64,000 nt of DNA from REEB95 sp963785735 (lineage in GTDB: Bacteria > Pseudomonadota > Alphaproteobacteria > ATCC43930 > CGMCC-115725). Made by a program: the position numbers and the translations under genes. Below are positions 8,390-15,943 of this stretch, piece after piece (position 1 is the first letter of the stretch; every line of letters starts with the position of its first letter). The DNA is taken from assembly GCA_963785735.1 (NCBI GenBank), contig CAWAWJ010000002.1, positions 1 through 64,000 on the forward strand. The letters are read 5' to 3'. The notes beneath the pieces are model-generated. The model worked only from the letters and a program-made list of their open reading frames with translations. It was not told where the DNA came from and searched no databases.

Positions 8390-8444
8390 TGGTGCCCTTG
8401 GCCGGACTCGATCCGGCATATCCTTGCGGATAACAGATTTTGAG
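8390..8444 (-). pseudogene. 3' part of a tRNA-Leu(CAA) gene (probable att site)
   Basis: Read on the minus strand, this is the anticodon loop CTCAAAA (anticodon CAA), the 3' anticodon-stem strand TCTGT, a long variable arm (TATCC-GCAA-GGATA), a T arm (GCCGG-ATCGAGT-CCGGC), the 3' acceptor strand CAAGGGC, A73 and CCA. The 5' side is missing: beyond 8444 the expected TCTGT (plus strand) is replaced by ACAGA, and no D arm or 5' acceptor strand follows. The break lies exactly at the edge of the anticodon loop, a common crossover point for tyrosine integrases. The T loop begins with A instead of T54, so the copy is not under tRNA selection. It most likely marks the end of an integrated element lying at higher coordinates. 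Confidence 0.8.
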
Positions 8445-8497
8445 ACAGATTGGTATAAGGAGAAAGGGTGGTTGCAGGAGCCCACAACCGGCGTTAT

Positions 8498-8519
8498 TTC
8501 GGGTTATTTTCTACCCGAA
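8498..8519. repeat. Inverted repeat beside the tRNA fragment
   Basis: A perfect 7-base inverted repeat, TTCGGGT (8498-8504) and ACCCGAA (8513-8519), with an AT-rich 8-base centre, 54 bases outside the tRNA-Leu fragment. It has no U run after it on either strand. It could be a protein-binding site of the former element or chance. The rest of 8324-8709 holds the tRNA fragment and the repeat at 8602 but no gene. Confidence 0.35.
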
Positions 8520-8601
8520 TTCCGTGCATGTCACGTCCCTTGTAAGTTCAAATTTGCTCTTGGTTGCCTAAGGTGCCCCTACCCCGCTACGCGAATATGC
8601 T

Positions 8602-8676
8602 ATGTCCGGTTTACCTCCGAAAGCGGACCTTCGACGGCGGTCGCGGAATGTCTGCTTTGTGCCAGAAGCGGACATA
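8602..8676. repeat. Dispersed ATGTCCGCTTT-type repeat, copy 1
   Basis: Two units of the form ATGTCCG(C/G)TTT ... AAGCGGA lie in tandem (8602-8628 and 8648-8675). The stretch from 8622 onward (AGCGGACCTTCGAC, then TGTCTGCTTTGTGCCAGAAG) aligns well with 14700-14750, in the same orientation. Each unit is itself a loose palindrome. It lies just downstream of the HMG-CoA-lyase-like gene. Confidence 0.65.
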
Positions 8677-8709
8677 GCAACTGTGATTCGAAATAATCGC
8701 TTCCTAGCG

Positions 8710-9672
8710 TCAGGCGGCGGCGAGCCGGTCGCGCAAACGCTTCAGCGTACCACCGCGCATCACAGAGCCCGGCAAGGGATGACCGACGATCTCCTCGGCG
8801 AGCCGCGCGCATTCGATTAGCCGCTCGAGATCAATCCCGGTGCGGATTCCCATTTCTTCGCACATGAAGACGAGGTCTTCGGTGCAGACATTGCCGGCAG
8901 CCCCGGCGTGCCCGGCGAAGGGGCAGCCGCCCAAGCCGGCAACCGACGCGTCGAAATGAGCCACGCCCATCTCGAGACCGGCATAGGCGTTGGCGATTCC
9001 CATGCCGCGCGTGTCGTGCAGATGCAGCCCGACGGCCAGATTGGGAAACGCCTCGCGTACCGCGCCGACGACGCGCTTGACCGCGAGCGGCGTCGCCCAC
9101 GCCATGGTATCGCCGAGCGTCACGGACGGCAGCGCGATCTCATGCCGGGCGGCCATGTCTGCCATTTCGCCGACAAGCTGCACCACCCGGGACACTGGCA
9201 CGTCCCCGGCGAAATTGCAGCCGAAGGCAGCCATGATGAACCCGCCGCTGATCGGCACGCCATGCTGGAGATAGAGTTCGAGCATCGCGCGTTGATCCGC
9301 GGCGTGTTGTTCCGCCGTGCGGTTTTGATTGCGCTGAAGGAAGGCCTCCGATCCGCTTAGCGTGATCGAACCCTCGAGAAAAAGCCGGCCGCTGGCCAGC
9401 GCACGCTCGAAGCCGCGTTGATTGAGCCACAAGGCCGTATAGCGAACTCCGGGCTGCGGCGAGATTCCGCGCACGACGTCGTCGGCATCCGCCATCCCCG
9501 GCACGGCCTTGGGGTTGACGAAGGACACGATGTTGATCTGTTCGAGGCCGGTGCGAGAGAGCGCGTCGATCAACTCAATTTTTCGCGCCGTCGGAATCGC
9601 GCTTTTTTCGAACTGAAATCCCTCGCGCGGACCTTCTTCGGTGATGTGAGCGACAGAGGGGATGTCCGGCAT
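8710..9672 (-). CDS. HMG-CoA lyase-family enzyme (possible citramalyl-CoA lyase)
   Basis: A 320-residue TIM-barrel lyase of the HMG-CoA lyase/DRE-TIM family. It has the metal-site motif LHLHDTRGMG (about 216-225) and the active-site loop AGLGGCPFAG with Cys250. The first strand reads GPREGFQFEK, whereas true HMG-CoA lyases have GPRDGLQNEK, so the metal-binding Asp is Glu. This argues for another 3-hydroxyacyl-CoA substrate. The ATG at 9672 has AAGGAG six bases upstream. It is the last gene of a minus-strand operon (transporter, CoA-transferase, leuC-like, leuD-like, lyase), so cleavage of a CoA thioester made by its neighbours is the natural inference. (R)-citramalyl-CoA lyase of Chloroflexus belongs to this family. 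Confidence 0.85.
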   Translation of the reverse strand: MPDIPSVAHITEEGPREGFQFEKSAIPTARKIELIDALSRTGLEQINIVSFVNPKAVPGMADADDVVRGISPQPGVRYTALWLNQRGFERALASGRLFLEGSITLSGSEAFLQRNQNRTAEQHAADQRAMLELYLQHGVPISGGFIMAAFGCNFAGDVPVSRVVQLVGEMADMAARHEIALPSVTLGDTMAWATPLAVKRVVGAVREAFPNLAVGLHLHDTRGMGIANAYAGLEMGVAHFDASVAGLGGCPFAGHAGAAGNVCTEDLVFMCEEMGIRTGIDLERLIECARLAEEIVGHPLPGSVMRGGTLKRLRDRLAAA

Positions 9673-9683
9673 GCGAGACTCCT

Positions 9684-10283
9684 TCAGATTAGCCAGGGAA
9701 ATGCACGGTAGTAGTCCGCCTCGAAGGCGGCAACCGGTTCGCTGTAACGGGTGGTGAGCGCGATGTCGTCCAGTCCTTCCAGAAAACAGCGTTTGCGCAC
9801 GGCGTTGATTGAAAATGGGTAGGGACCGCATCTGGACGCTTCAACCGTCTGTGATGGGAGATCAACGCAGACATGCATGCCCGGGTACGCACGCAGCGTC
9901 CGCAGTAAAGCGTCGATTGCCTGCTCTTCGAGCACGACCGGAAGCACGCCGTTTTGGAGGCAATTATTGTAGAAAATATCGCCGAAGCTGGCGGCGATCA
10001 CGCAGCGAAACCCGGCGGCCGGCAGCGCCAGCACGGCGAATTCGCGCGACGAGCCTACGCCGAAGTTTCGCCGGCTGACGATGATCTGTGCTCCGGCGTA
10101 GGCAAGATCGTTGAGCACGAAATCGCCACGCGGCGTTCCGTCCCGCTCGAAGCGACGATCGTGCAGCAACAACTCCGCGAATACCGGCTGCGTCAAGAAA
10201 CGGCCGGGCGCCAGTTGATCGGTGTCGACATTCGCTTCGTCGAGCGGAACGGCCACCGCATCCAATAGACGGAAAGGCGTCAT
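9684..10283 (-). CDS. leuD: LeuD-like small subunit of an aconitase-family hydratase
   Basis: A 199-residue swivel-domain subunit like 3-isopropylmalate dehydratase small subunit. Motifs: VDTDQLAPGRFLT, NFGVGSSREFAVLAL (substrate-binding GxGSSRE) and IFYNNCLQNGVLPV. It pairs with the LeuC-like protein. The start at 10283 overlaps the leuC stop (ATGA), and the stop is 11 bases before the lyase start, so translation is probably coupled. The LeuCD pair isomerises 2-isopropylmalate in leucine synthesis but also accepts citraconate/(R)-citramalate. No leuA or leuB is nearby, and the catabolic neighbours favour the second type of reaction. Confidence 0.88.
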   Translation of the reverse strand: MTPFRLLDAVAVPLDEANVDTDQLAPGRFLTQPVFAELLLHDRRFERDGTPRGDFVLNDLAYAGAQIIVSRRNFGVGSSREFAVLALPAAGFRCVIAASFGDIFYNNCLQNGVLPVVLEEQAIDALLRTLRAYPGMHVCVDLPSQTVEASRCGPYPFSINAVRKRCFLEGLDDIALTTRYSEPVAAFEADYYRAFPWLI

Positions 10284-11695
10284 GCGGGGATCTTCAAACG
10301 ATGTGCGCTTGCGATATGACCGGCAATGGCGCTGGCGGCGGCCGATGCGGGACTCATGATATGCGTGCGGCTTCCGGGACCTTGCCGGCCAGGGAAATTG
10401 CGGTTCGACGTCGCAGCGCAACGTTGGCCAGGTTGGAGACTGTCGCCATTGGCGCCGGCGCACATCGAACAGCCGGAGTCACGCCACTCGAACCCCGCAT
10501 CGACGAAGATGCGATCGAGCCCTTCGGCTTCGGCGGCGCGCTTAACGGATCGCGAGCCGGGTGAGACGAAGGCCGGCACAACCGTATGCCGGCCGCGCAC
10601 GACCTCGGCCGCTTCGCGCAGATCGTCGAGACGGCCATTGGTGCACGAACCGATGAATACATAATCGATCGGAATGTCATATAACCGGTCGCCGGGGCGC
10701 AGACCCATGTATGAAAGCGCGCGCTCATGCGCATGGCGGCGTGACGGATCGGTCTCGCCGGCGGGATCGGGGATGGGCTGGTCGATCGCGATCGTCTGGT
10801 CGAGCGAGGTTCCCCAGGTGACCATCGGACCGACGGCGCCACCATCGATTTGAATCTCCCGATCGAAGTGCGCCCCTTCGTCGGAACGCAGCGTCTTCCA
10901 ATACGCGAGCGCTCTCTCCCAATTGGCGCCGCTTGGGGCGTTCGGGCGTCCGGTAAGATAGGAGAACGTCGTCTCATCCGGAGCGACCAGTCCGGCCCGC
11001 GCGCCCATCTCGATCGACATGTTGCAGACCGTGAGGCGTTCATCGATCGACAGCGCCGTGATCGCGGTGCCAGCATACTCGACAAAACGTCCCGCGCCGC
11101 CGCTAATGCCCAGGCGCGCAATGATCGCCAGTATCAGGTCTTTCGCAGTCGCGTTCGGCGACAAACGGCCATCGACCGTGATGCGCATCGTTCTCGGCAG
11201 CGCTTGCCACAGCGTCTGCGTCGCCAGCACATGCATCGCTTCGGTCGTTCCGATGCCAAATGCGATCGCGCCAAGCGCGCCGTGCGTGGAGGTATGTGAG
11301 TCGCTGCCGACAATAACCATCCCCGGTTGCGTGATCCCGGTCTCTGGAGCGACGACATGAAGGATTCCTTGCCGCGGATCCATCATGCCAATCACCTGCA
11401 CGCCCAGATCGCGCCCCTCGTTCTCGAGCCGGAGGATCAGTTCACGCCGGCGCGCATCGGCAATGCCGTTGTGACCGCTCGTCCGGTCGGTCGTCGGGAC
11501 GAAATGGTCGGCACAGGCGATGACATTTCCTGGTCGCCGGATCGCGAGATTACGGGCCTTCAGCGCATCGACGATGTTCCACCAGAATCCCTCGTGGAGC
11601 AGGCAGCGATCGACATAGAGCAGCGTATCGCTGTCCTCGAGCACCGAAACGGTGTGACGCGCCCAGATCTTATCGACGAGTGTTTTCGGCGGCAT
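10280..11695 (-). CDS. leuC: LeuC-like large subunit of an aconitase-family hydratase
   Basis: A 471-residue protein with the full LeuC layout: MPPKTLVDKIWARHTV at the start, VGSDSHTSTHGA (about 129-140), and three 4Fe-4S Cys ligands in IGSCTNG (Cys351) and CSMCAG (Cys409, Cys412). The C-terminus is ATSNRNFPGRQG. It should bind a [4Fe-4S] cluster and catalyse stereospecific hydration/dehydration with the LeuD-like partner. The start at 11695 lies inside the 3' end of the CoA-transferase gene (26-base overlap). The substrate could be isopropylmalate, but the operon partners suggest a methyl-branched C5 or C6 dicarboxylate. Confidence 0.9.
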   Translation of the reverse strand: MPPKTLVDKIWARHTVSVLEDSDTLLYVDRCLLHEGFWWNIVDALKARNLAIRRPGNVIACADHFVPTTDRTSGHNGIADARRRELILRLENEGRDLGVQVIGMMDPRQGILHVVAPETGITQPGMVIVGSDSHTSTHGALGAIAFGIGTTEAMHVLATQTLWQALPRTMRITVDGRLSPNATAKDLILAIIARLGISGGAGRFVEYAGTAITALSIDERLTVCNMSIEMGARAGLVAPDETTFSYLTGRPNAPSGANWERALAYWKTLRSDEGAHFDREIQIDGGAVGPMVTWGTSLDQTIAIDQPIPDPAGETDPSRRHAHERALSYMGLRPGDRLYDIPIDYVFIGSCTNGRLDDLREAAEVVRGRHTVVPAFVSPGSRSVKRAAEAEGLDRIFVDAGFEWRDSGCSMCAGANGDSLQPGQRCAATSNRNFPGRQGPGSRTHIMSPASAAASAIAGHIASAHRLKIPA

Positions 11696-12833
11696 GCGGA
11701 ACCTGACGTTCGGCGCTGATCTCGGCGTTGTGCTCGCCGAGGACCGGGGGCTGCCGGCGCAGCCCCAGGGCGTGCGCGCCGATTTCAATCGGAAGACGGG
11801 GCAGCTTCGCGTGGCGGCCATCGGCGAGGCGCGTGTCCATCATCCCGATCCCGGCGTTGAGTTGCGGATCCTCGAACAGGTCGCTCGGCGTTACGACCGG
11901 CGAAAATGGAATCTCGGCCCGCTCGCAGCGTTCGCAGACATCGCGCGCCGCAAGGGCGCCGACGACCGTGCCGACGCGTTGCTTAAGCCGTTCTTTTGCC
12001 GCGACGCGTCCGGCGTTGTCGTGCAGCGTTTCGTCGGCCAGCAGGTCTCCGAGCCCGAATGCACGGCAGAAACGCTGCCAATGGTTGTCGCTCGTCACGC
12101 CGATGAACACGTCCCCGCCCCCGGCCGTCTTAAAAGTTTCGTAGATACCCCATGCCGCGCCGCGCACCGGCATCGGGACCGCCGGCTCGCCCAGGACCGC
12201 TTCTCCAGCCATATGCTGTCCGACCAGAAACGCGGAACTTTCGAAGAGCGCGCTCTTCACGAACTGTCCCCGGCCCGTGCGCACGCGCTCGTGGATCGCG
12301 GCCAGAATCGCAATGACTCCGAATGCACCCCCGAGGATGTCGACCACCGATGCCCCGGCGCGCAACGGCCGGCCTGGCGGCCCCGTCATATACGCGAGCC
12401 CCGTCATATATTGCACGATCTCGTCGAGCGCCGGACGCCGCTCATATGGTCCGGTCAGAAACCCTTTGAGCGCACAGTAGATCAGGCGCGGGTTGCGTTC
12501 GGCGAGCGCATCATAGCCGAGGCCCAGGCGCTCCATCGTGCCAGGCGCATAATTCTCGATCACGACATCGGCATCCGCGAGCAGCGAGCGGACGAGATCG
12601 ATACCCTCGGTCGATTTCAGATCGGCCGTGAGGCTGCGCTTGTTGCGGTTGAAGTAGGGGAAGAATCCGGATGCAAAGCCGGCGGCGCGGCGCGTCGGTT
12701 CGCCCTCGGGCGGCTCGACTTTGATGACGTCGGCGCCCAAATCGGCGAGTGTCACCCCGCATGATGGACCCATGACGGTGTGGGAGAACTCGAAGACCCG
12801 GATCCCCGACAGAGGCAAAGGGCTGTTCAGCAT
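11670..12833 (-). CDS. CaiB/BaiF class III CoA-transferase
   Basis: A 387-residue family III CoA-transferase. Motifs: LSGIRVFEFSHTVMGPSCG, LADLGADVIKVEPPEG and the catalytic Asp in RPALDEIVQYMTG. It also has SVVDILGG and a C-terminal LGEHNAE. Relatives move CoA from a donor such as succinyl-CoA onto a carboxylic acid, forming an Asp-CoA intermediate. In this operon the acceptor is probably the hydroxyacid made by the LeuCD-like enzyme. I chose the ATG at 12833 (MLNSPLPLSG) because it has GGAG eight bases upstream; an ATG at 12857 has none. Confidence 0.88.
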   Translation of the reverse strand: MLNSPLPLSGIRVFEFSHTVMGPSCGVTLADLGADVIKVEPPEGEPTRRAAGFASGFFPYFNRNKRSLTADLKSTEGIDLVRSLLADADVVIENYAPGTMERLGLGYDALAERNPRLIYCALKGFLTGPYERRPALDEIVQYMTGLAYMTGPPGRPLRAGASVVDILGGAFGVIAILAAIHERVRTGRGQFVKSALFESSAFLVGQHMAGEAVLGEPAVPMPVRGAAWGIYETFKTAGGGDVFIGVTSDNHWQRFCRAFGLGDLLADETLHDNAGRVAAKERLKQRVGTVVGALAARDVCERCERAEIPFSPVVTPSDLFEDPQLNAGIGMMDTRLADGRHAKLPRLPIEIGAHALGLRRQPPVLGEHNAEISAERQVPHAAENTRR

Positions 12834-12931
12834 TCGCACGGCTCCGAAGTCTATCATAGTCTAGCACGGCCAATCCCCACTCTTTCGCTTGCGGCGTAAG
12901 ATGGGCTGTAATTAGCCGCGCCGAAGCCGCG

Positions 12932-14302
12932 TCATTCCGAGAGTTCTTCGAGCCGGCGTCCGTTGGTGAGCGGCCCGAATACGCCGATAATAACGGCGAT
13001 GATAAGCATGGCCGCCGCGATCAAACTGAAGACGCCGAGCGTGCCGTAGCCGCGCAGGATCATCGCGATCACGAACCCGACGAAGATCGCGCTGAAGCGG
13101 CTCCAGCAATAGACGAAGCCAACGGCGCGGGCGCGAATGCGCGTGGGGAAGAGCTCGGCCTGATAGGCGTGAAACGCCGCCACGAACCAATTGAGGCCGA
13201 TGGTGACGAGCGCGCCAAAGATGATGATGCCGACGGCATCACGCTGGAACGACCACAGGATGCCGCAAGCGGCGATCAGGATCGACAGCACCGTAATCTG
13301 CCATTTGCGCTCGATACGATCGGCGAATTTCATCGCGAAGAGCGGGCCCAGTGGATTCATCAGCGCCATGATGAAGACGTATTGCAGCGTCTTGGGAACG
13401 GTGATGCCCTCGGAGGTGAGCAGCGTCGGCACCCAGGCCGCGAAACCGTAGAATCCGACGGTATTACAGAGATTGAAGAGCGAAAGCAGCAACGTGCGTC
13501 CGGCGTACTTGCCCGACCAAATGTCGCTCCAGCGCGCGCTCCCGGACGCGGCGCTCTGCCGCACCGGCGCGGGCGCGGGCAGCGGTTTCTGTGATTTGCG
13601 CGCGACGCCCTGCTCGATTGTCTTCATAGCTGTTTCGGCCTCGTCGTTACGGCCGCGGGCGGCGAGCCAGCGGGGTGATTCCGAAAGGCCATGGAGGAGC
13701 GGCCAGATCAGCACGAGGCCGGTCGAGCCGATGAGTACGACGATGCGCCATCCGTCGAGGCCGAAATAGTTGTTCGGTACGAACAGCATCGCGAAGGCCG
13801 CGGCGAGCGGCACCGACAGGTTCGCGATCACGAACAATAAAGCGATGTTACGGCCGCGCGACGCGGCGGGAACCAGTTCGGATATATAGGCGTCGACCGT
13901 GATGAGCTGAACGCCGATGCCCAATCCCGCGACGAAACGCCAGAGATCGATCTCAGCCGGCGACTGGCCGAACGCCATTATCGCGGTCGCGATCGAATAC
14001 CATACGACGGATATCGCCAGCGTCGTCCGGCGCCCGAACATGTCGGAGACCCACGTGAAAATGAGCGTGCCGAAAAACATGCCCGCAAAGCCCGAGCCGA
14101 TGAAACTCGCAATGCCGGTCACGTCGAAGAAGCTCGGCGTGGTCGGCACGAAGATTCCGCCCTTGATCAACCCGACCGCGATGTATGCGATCATGAAGAT
14201 GTCGTAAGCCTCGAAAACCGCGGATAGCGAGATTCGTGTGACCATTCTCCCGACGAACCGTGACGCGGGCAGACGGTCAATGCGAGCTGCGATGTCGGAC
14301 AT
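12932..14302 (-). CDS. MFS transporter (sugar/acid porter type)
   Basis: A 456-residue, 12-helix major-facilitator protein. Loop 2-3 carries WVSDMFGRRTTLAIS, helix 4 RFVAGLGIGVQLI, and after helix 6 comes LSESPRWLAARGRNDEAE, the pattern of the sugar porter and related acid transporters. The second half has AELFPTRIRARAVGF. It is the promoter-proximal gene of the five-gene operon, 98 bases before the CoA-transferase, with GGGGGAGG eight bases upstream of the start. It probably imports the organic acid degraded by the operon. Substrate not readable. Confidence 0.87.
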   Translation of the reverse strand: MSDIAARIDRLPASRFVGRMVTRISLSAVFEAYDIFMIAYIAVGLIKGGIFVPTTPSFFDVTGIASFIGSGFAGMFFGTLIFTWVSDMFGRRTTLAISVVWYSIATAIMAFGQSPAEIDLWRFVAGLGIGVQLITVDAYISELVPAASRGRNIALLFVIANLSVPLAAAFAMLFVPNNYFGLDGWRIVVLIGSTGLVLIWPLLHGLSESPRWLAARGRNDEAETAMKTIEQGVARKSQKPLPAPAPVRQSAASGSARWSDIWSGKYAGRTLLLSLFNLCNTVGFYGFAAWVPTLLTSEGITVPKTLQYVFIMALMNPLGPLFAMKFADRIERKWQITVLSILIAACGILWSFQRDAVGIIIFGALVTIGLNWFVAAFHAYQAELFPTRIRARAVGFVYCWSRFSAIFVGFVIAMILRGYGTLGVFSLIAAAMLIIAVIIGVFGPLTNGRRLEELSE

Positions 14303-14336
14303 AAGCGAAGCCTCCCCCTTTTCCCCTTTTTACCCC

Positions 14337-14360
14337 GGCTGCGCCAATAACGGCGCAGCC
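14337..14360. promoter_or_regulatory. Perfect 9-bp hairpin upstream of the MFS operon
   Basis: GGCTGCGCC (14337-14345) and GGCGCAGCC (14352-14360) are perfect complements around AATAAC. The hairpin lies 35-58 bases upstream of the transporter start, in its probable 5' leader or promoter. On the plus strand it is followed by ATCTCTCTTTTTG and would look like a terminator, but no plus-strand gene ends here. It may protect the leader, act as an attenuator, or insulate the operon. Confidence 0.5.
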
Positions 14361-14634
14361 ATCTCTCTTTTTGTTATGAGAGTCAATATTTCCAGCACCG
14401 TAACCCGCATCGCGGGAAAATACTATCCCGAAAGTCATAGAACTTAACTCGTTATGCTTTGATCTTGCTCGAGTTCAAGCGCGGGGACCCGGCTCCGGTC
14501 GTTCGAAAGATGCCGATCCGAATGTTAGACATGCTGCGATCCGGGCATATCCATCTGTCGATTGATCCGGCTGTTGATTGGCCGATCCACTCTATTTAGA
14601 TGGATGCGCATTGCCGTGTTCGGCGGAGCGCCCA

Positions 14635-14755
14635 ATGTCCGCTTTGGATCAATAGCGGAAATAGCGGCATGTCCGCATTAGGCGCGCTTCGCCCTCGATA
14701 GCGGACATTCGACCGCTGTCGCGATGTCCGCTTTGGGTCAGCGGCGGACCGGACG
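14635..14755. repeat. Dispersed ATGTCCGCTTT-type repeat, copy 2
   Basis: Three units resembling ATGTCCGC(T/A)TT ... AGCGGA start at about 14635, 14669 and 14723. The part from 14700 (AGCGGACATTCGACCGCTGT, then CGATGTCCGCTTTGGGTCA) aligns with copy 1 at 8622-8675 in the same orientation. With copy 1 it brackets the five-gene operon. Apart from this repeat and the two hairpins, 14303-14844 holds no gene. Confidence 0.65.
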
Positions 14756-14769
14756 GTTTGAATGGAAGC

Positions 14770-14800
14770 GGGCGGCCCGCGCCACACCGGCGGGCCGCCC
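14770..14800 (-). terminator. GC-rich hairpin after the PEBP-like gene
   Basis: Perfect 11-bp stem, GGGCGGCCCGC (14770-14780) with GCGGGCCGCCC (14790-14800), 45 bases downstream of the stop of the minus-strand gene. The U-rich tail is weak on the minus strand and better on the plus strand (ATTTTAA), so it may work in both directions or with Rho. Confidence 0.5.
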
Positions 14801-14844
14801 ATTTTAAGCCGCAGTCAAATGACGGTAGCCGTAAGCCGCGATTC

Positions 14845-15450
14845 CTAGCGGCCGTAAACCGCGGTCATCTTCGCCGTTCCAAGCGAATTGAGGTTCACCA
14901 CGAATCCCGCCATCGATCCGGGAGCATTGGGCGGCAAGTTCAGCTTGTCGACCTTCAGCGCATAGAGGGTGAAAACGTAGTGGTGCGGCGGGGCGCCCTT
15001 GGGTGGGCAGGGCCCGCCGTAACCCGGCGAATTCAGGAATGCGAGATAGTCGTTGTTGATCTGACGGGAGCCCGCCGGCAGATTGGCGCCGTCCGCCGTT
15101 CCGGCCCCTTGCGGGATGGAAGTCGCGGTCGCCGGAATATTGATCACCACCCAATGCCAAATGCCGGCGCCGCCGGTCTTCGCATCGGGATCATGCACCA
15201 TCAACGCGAAGCTCTGCGTGCCCGCGGGCGGATTCTTCCAGCTCAGCGCCGGGGATACGTTCTGCCCGCTGCAGCCGAGGCCGGTGAAAGTGAATTTGTC
15301 GGCGAGAGGCTGGCCCGGCTTGATGTCCGGGCTGGTGAGTTCGAAGGCCCGGGCTTGAACCCCAAATGCCGCCAACGAAAGAACGGCCGCAACCAGGCAA
15401 ATCGCCGCCCGCGCCGCTGCGGTTCGCAACGCATCGTGAAACCGTGTCAT
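14845..15450 (-). CDS. Secreted YbhB/YbcL-type PEBP-family protein
   Basis: A 201-residue phosphatidylethanolamine-binding-like (Raf kinase inhibitor-like) protein. A signal peptide is evident: AAICLVAAVLSLAAFGVQA, with cleavage near ARA-FEL, so it should be periplasmic. Family motifs: FTGLGCSGQNVSPALSW, VHDPDAKTGG, WHWVVINIP, YGGPCPPKGAPPHHYVFTLY. These form the anion-binding pocket in relatives; bacterial function is unknown. GGGGAGG lies seven bases before the ATG. It is 29 bases after the cupin gene and probably in one transcript with it and the MFS gene. Confidence 0.88.
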   Translation of the reverse strand: MTRFHDALRTAAARAAICLVAAVLSLAAFGVQARAFELTSPDIKPGQPLADKFTFTGLGCSGQNVSPALSWKNPPAGTQSFALMVHDPDAKTGGAGIWHWVVINIPATATSIPQGAGTADGANLPAGSRQINNDYLAFLNSPGYGGPCPPKGAPPHHYVFTLYALKVDKLNLPPNAPGSMAGFVVNLNSLGTAKMTAVYGR

Positions 15451-15479
15451 GCTAAATCCTCCCCTTTTTCCCTAATTGA

Positions 15480-15896
15480 TCAGTGAACGTCCACGGCTTC
15501 GGCCGTCTTCGCGGGTTCGTGTATGACCTTCGCCGGATCCTCTCCAAAGGGCGGCGAATAGATCACCAGAAGCTTTATGCGCTCGGTCAGCACCTTGATC
15601 GAGTGGAACACCTTGGCCGGGAAGAACATCATGTCGCCGGCGCGAACATGGTGATCGATTCCGTCGATTCCCGCGATCGCCTCTCCCTCGAGAATGTAGA
15701 CAGCCTGTTCCAAATCCGGATGCGCGTGAGCAGGAGAGCCTTCATGGCGCTCGATGTCGCCCAGCGCGATCTCCATATACTTGGCGCCGTTCACCATCGG
15801 GCCGACCAGCCGGTAATTCTTGGTGCCGGTGTGGTTGGCCGGGCTGTACGGCTCCATCTCGGACGCCCGGATGATGTAGGGAGACTTCTGGGTCAT
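15480..15896 (-). CDS. Small cupin-domain protein
   Basis: A 138-residue single-domain cupin. Motif 1 is HAHPDLEQAVYILEGEA, which keeps two His and a Glu as metal ligands, and motif 2 is VRAGDMMFFPAKVFHSIKV with the fourth His. This suggests a metal-binding dioxygenase, isomerase or sensor, but no substrate can be named. AGGAG lies 10 bases before the start. Placed between an acid transporter and the PEBP-like gene on the same strand with short gaps (47 and 29 bases). Confidence 0.85.
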   Translation of the reverse strand: MTQKSPYIIRASEMEPYSPANHTGTKNYRLVGPMVNGAKYMEIALGDIERHEGSPAHAHPDLEQAVYILEGEAIAGIDGIDHHVRAGDMMFFPAKVFHSIKVLTERIKLLVIYSPPFGEDPAKVIHEPAKTAEAVDVH

Positions 15897-15943
15897 GAAG
15901 GCATTTCTCCTGTCACTACTATCCGCGCGCCGCCCGCGCCGGC

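Noticed and set aside
9684..11695. Ordinary leucine biosynthesis operon
   Set aside because: The genes look like leuCD, but leuA and leuB are absent nearby and the partners are a transporter, a CoA-transferase and a lyase; kept only as an alternative.
14337..14360. Terminator of a plus-strand gene
   Set aside because: The hairpin plus T run looks like one, but no plus-strand gene ends within several kilobases upstream.
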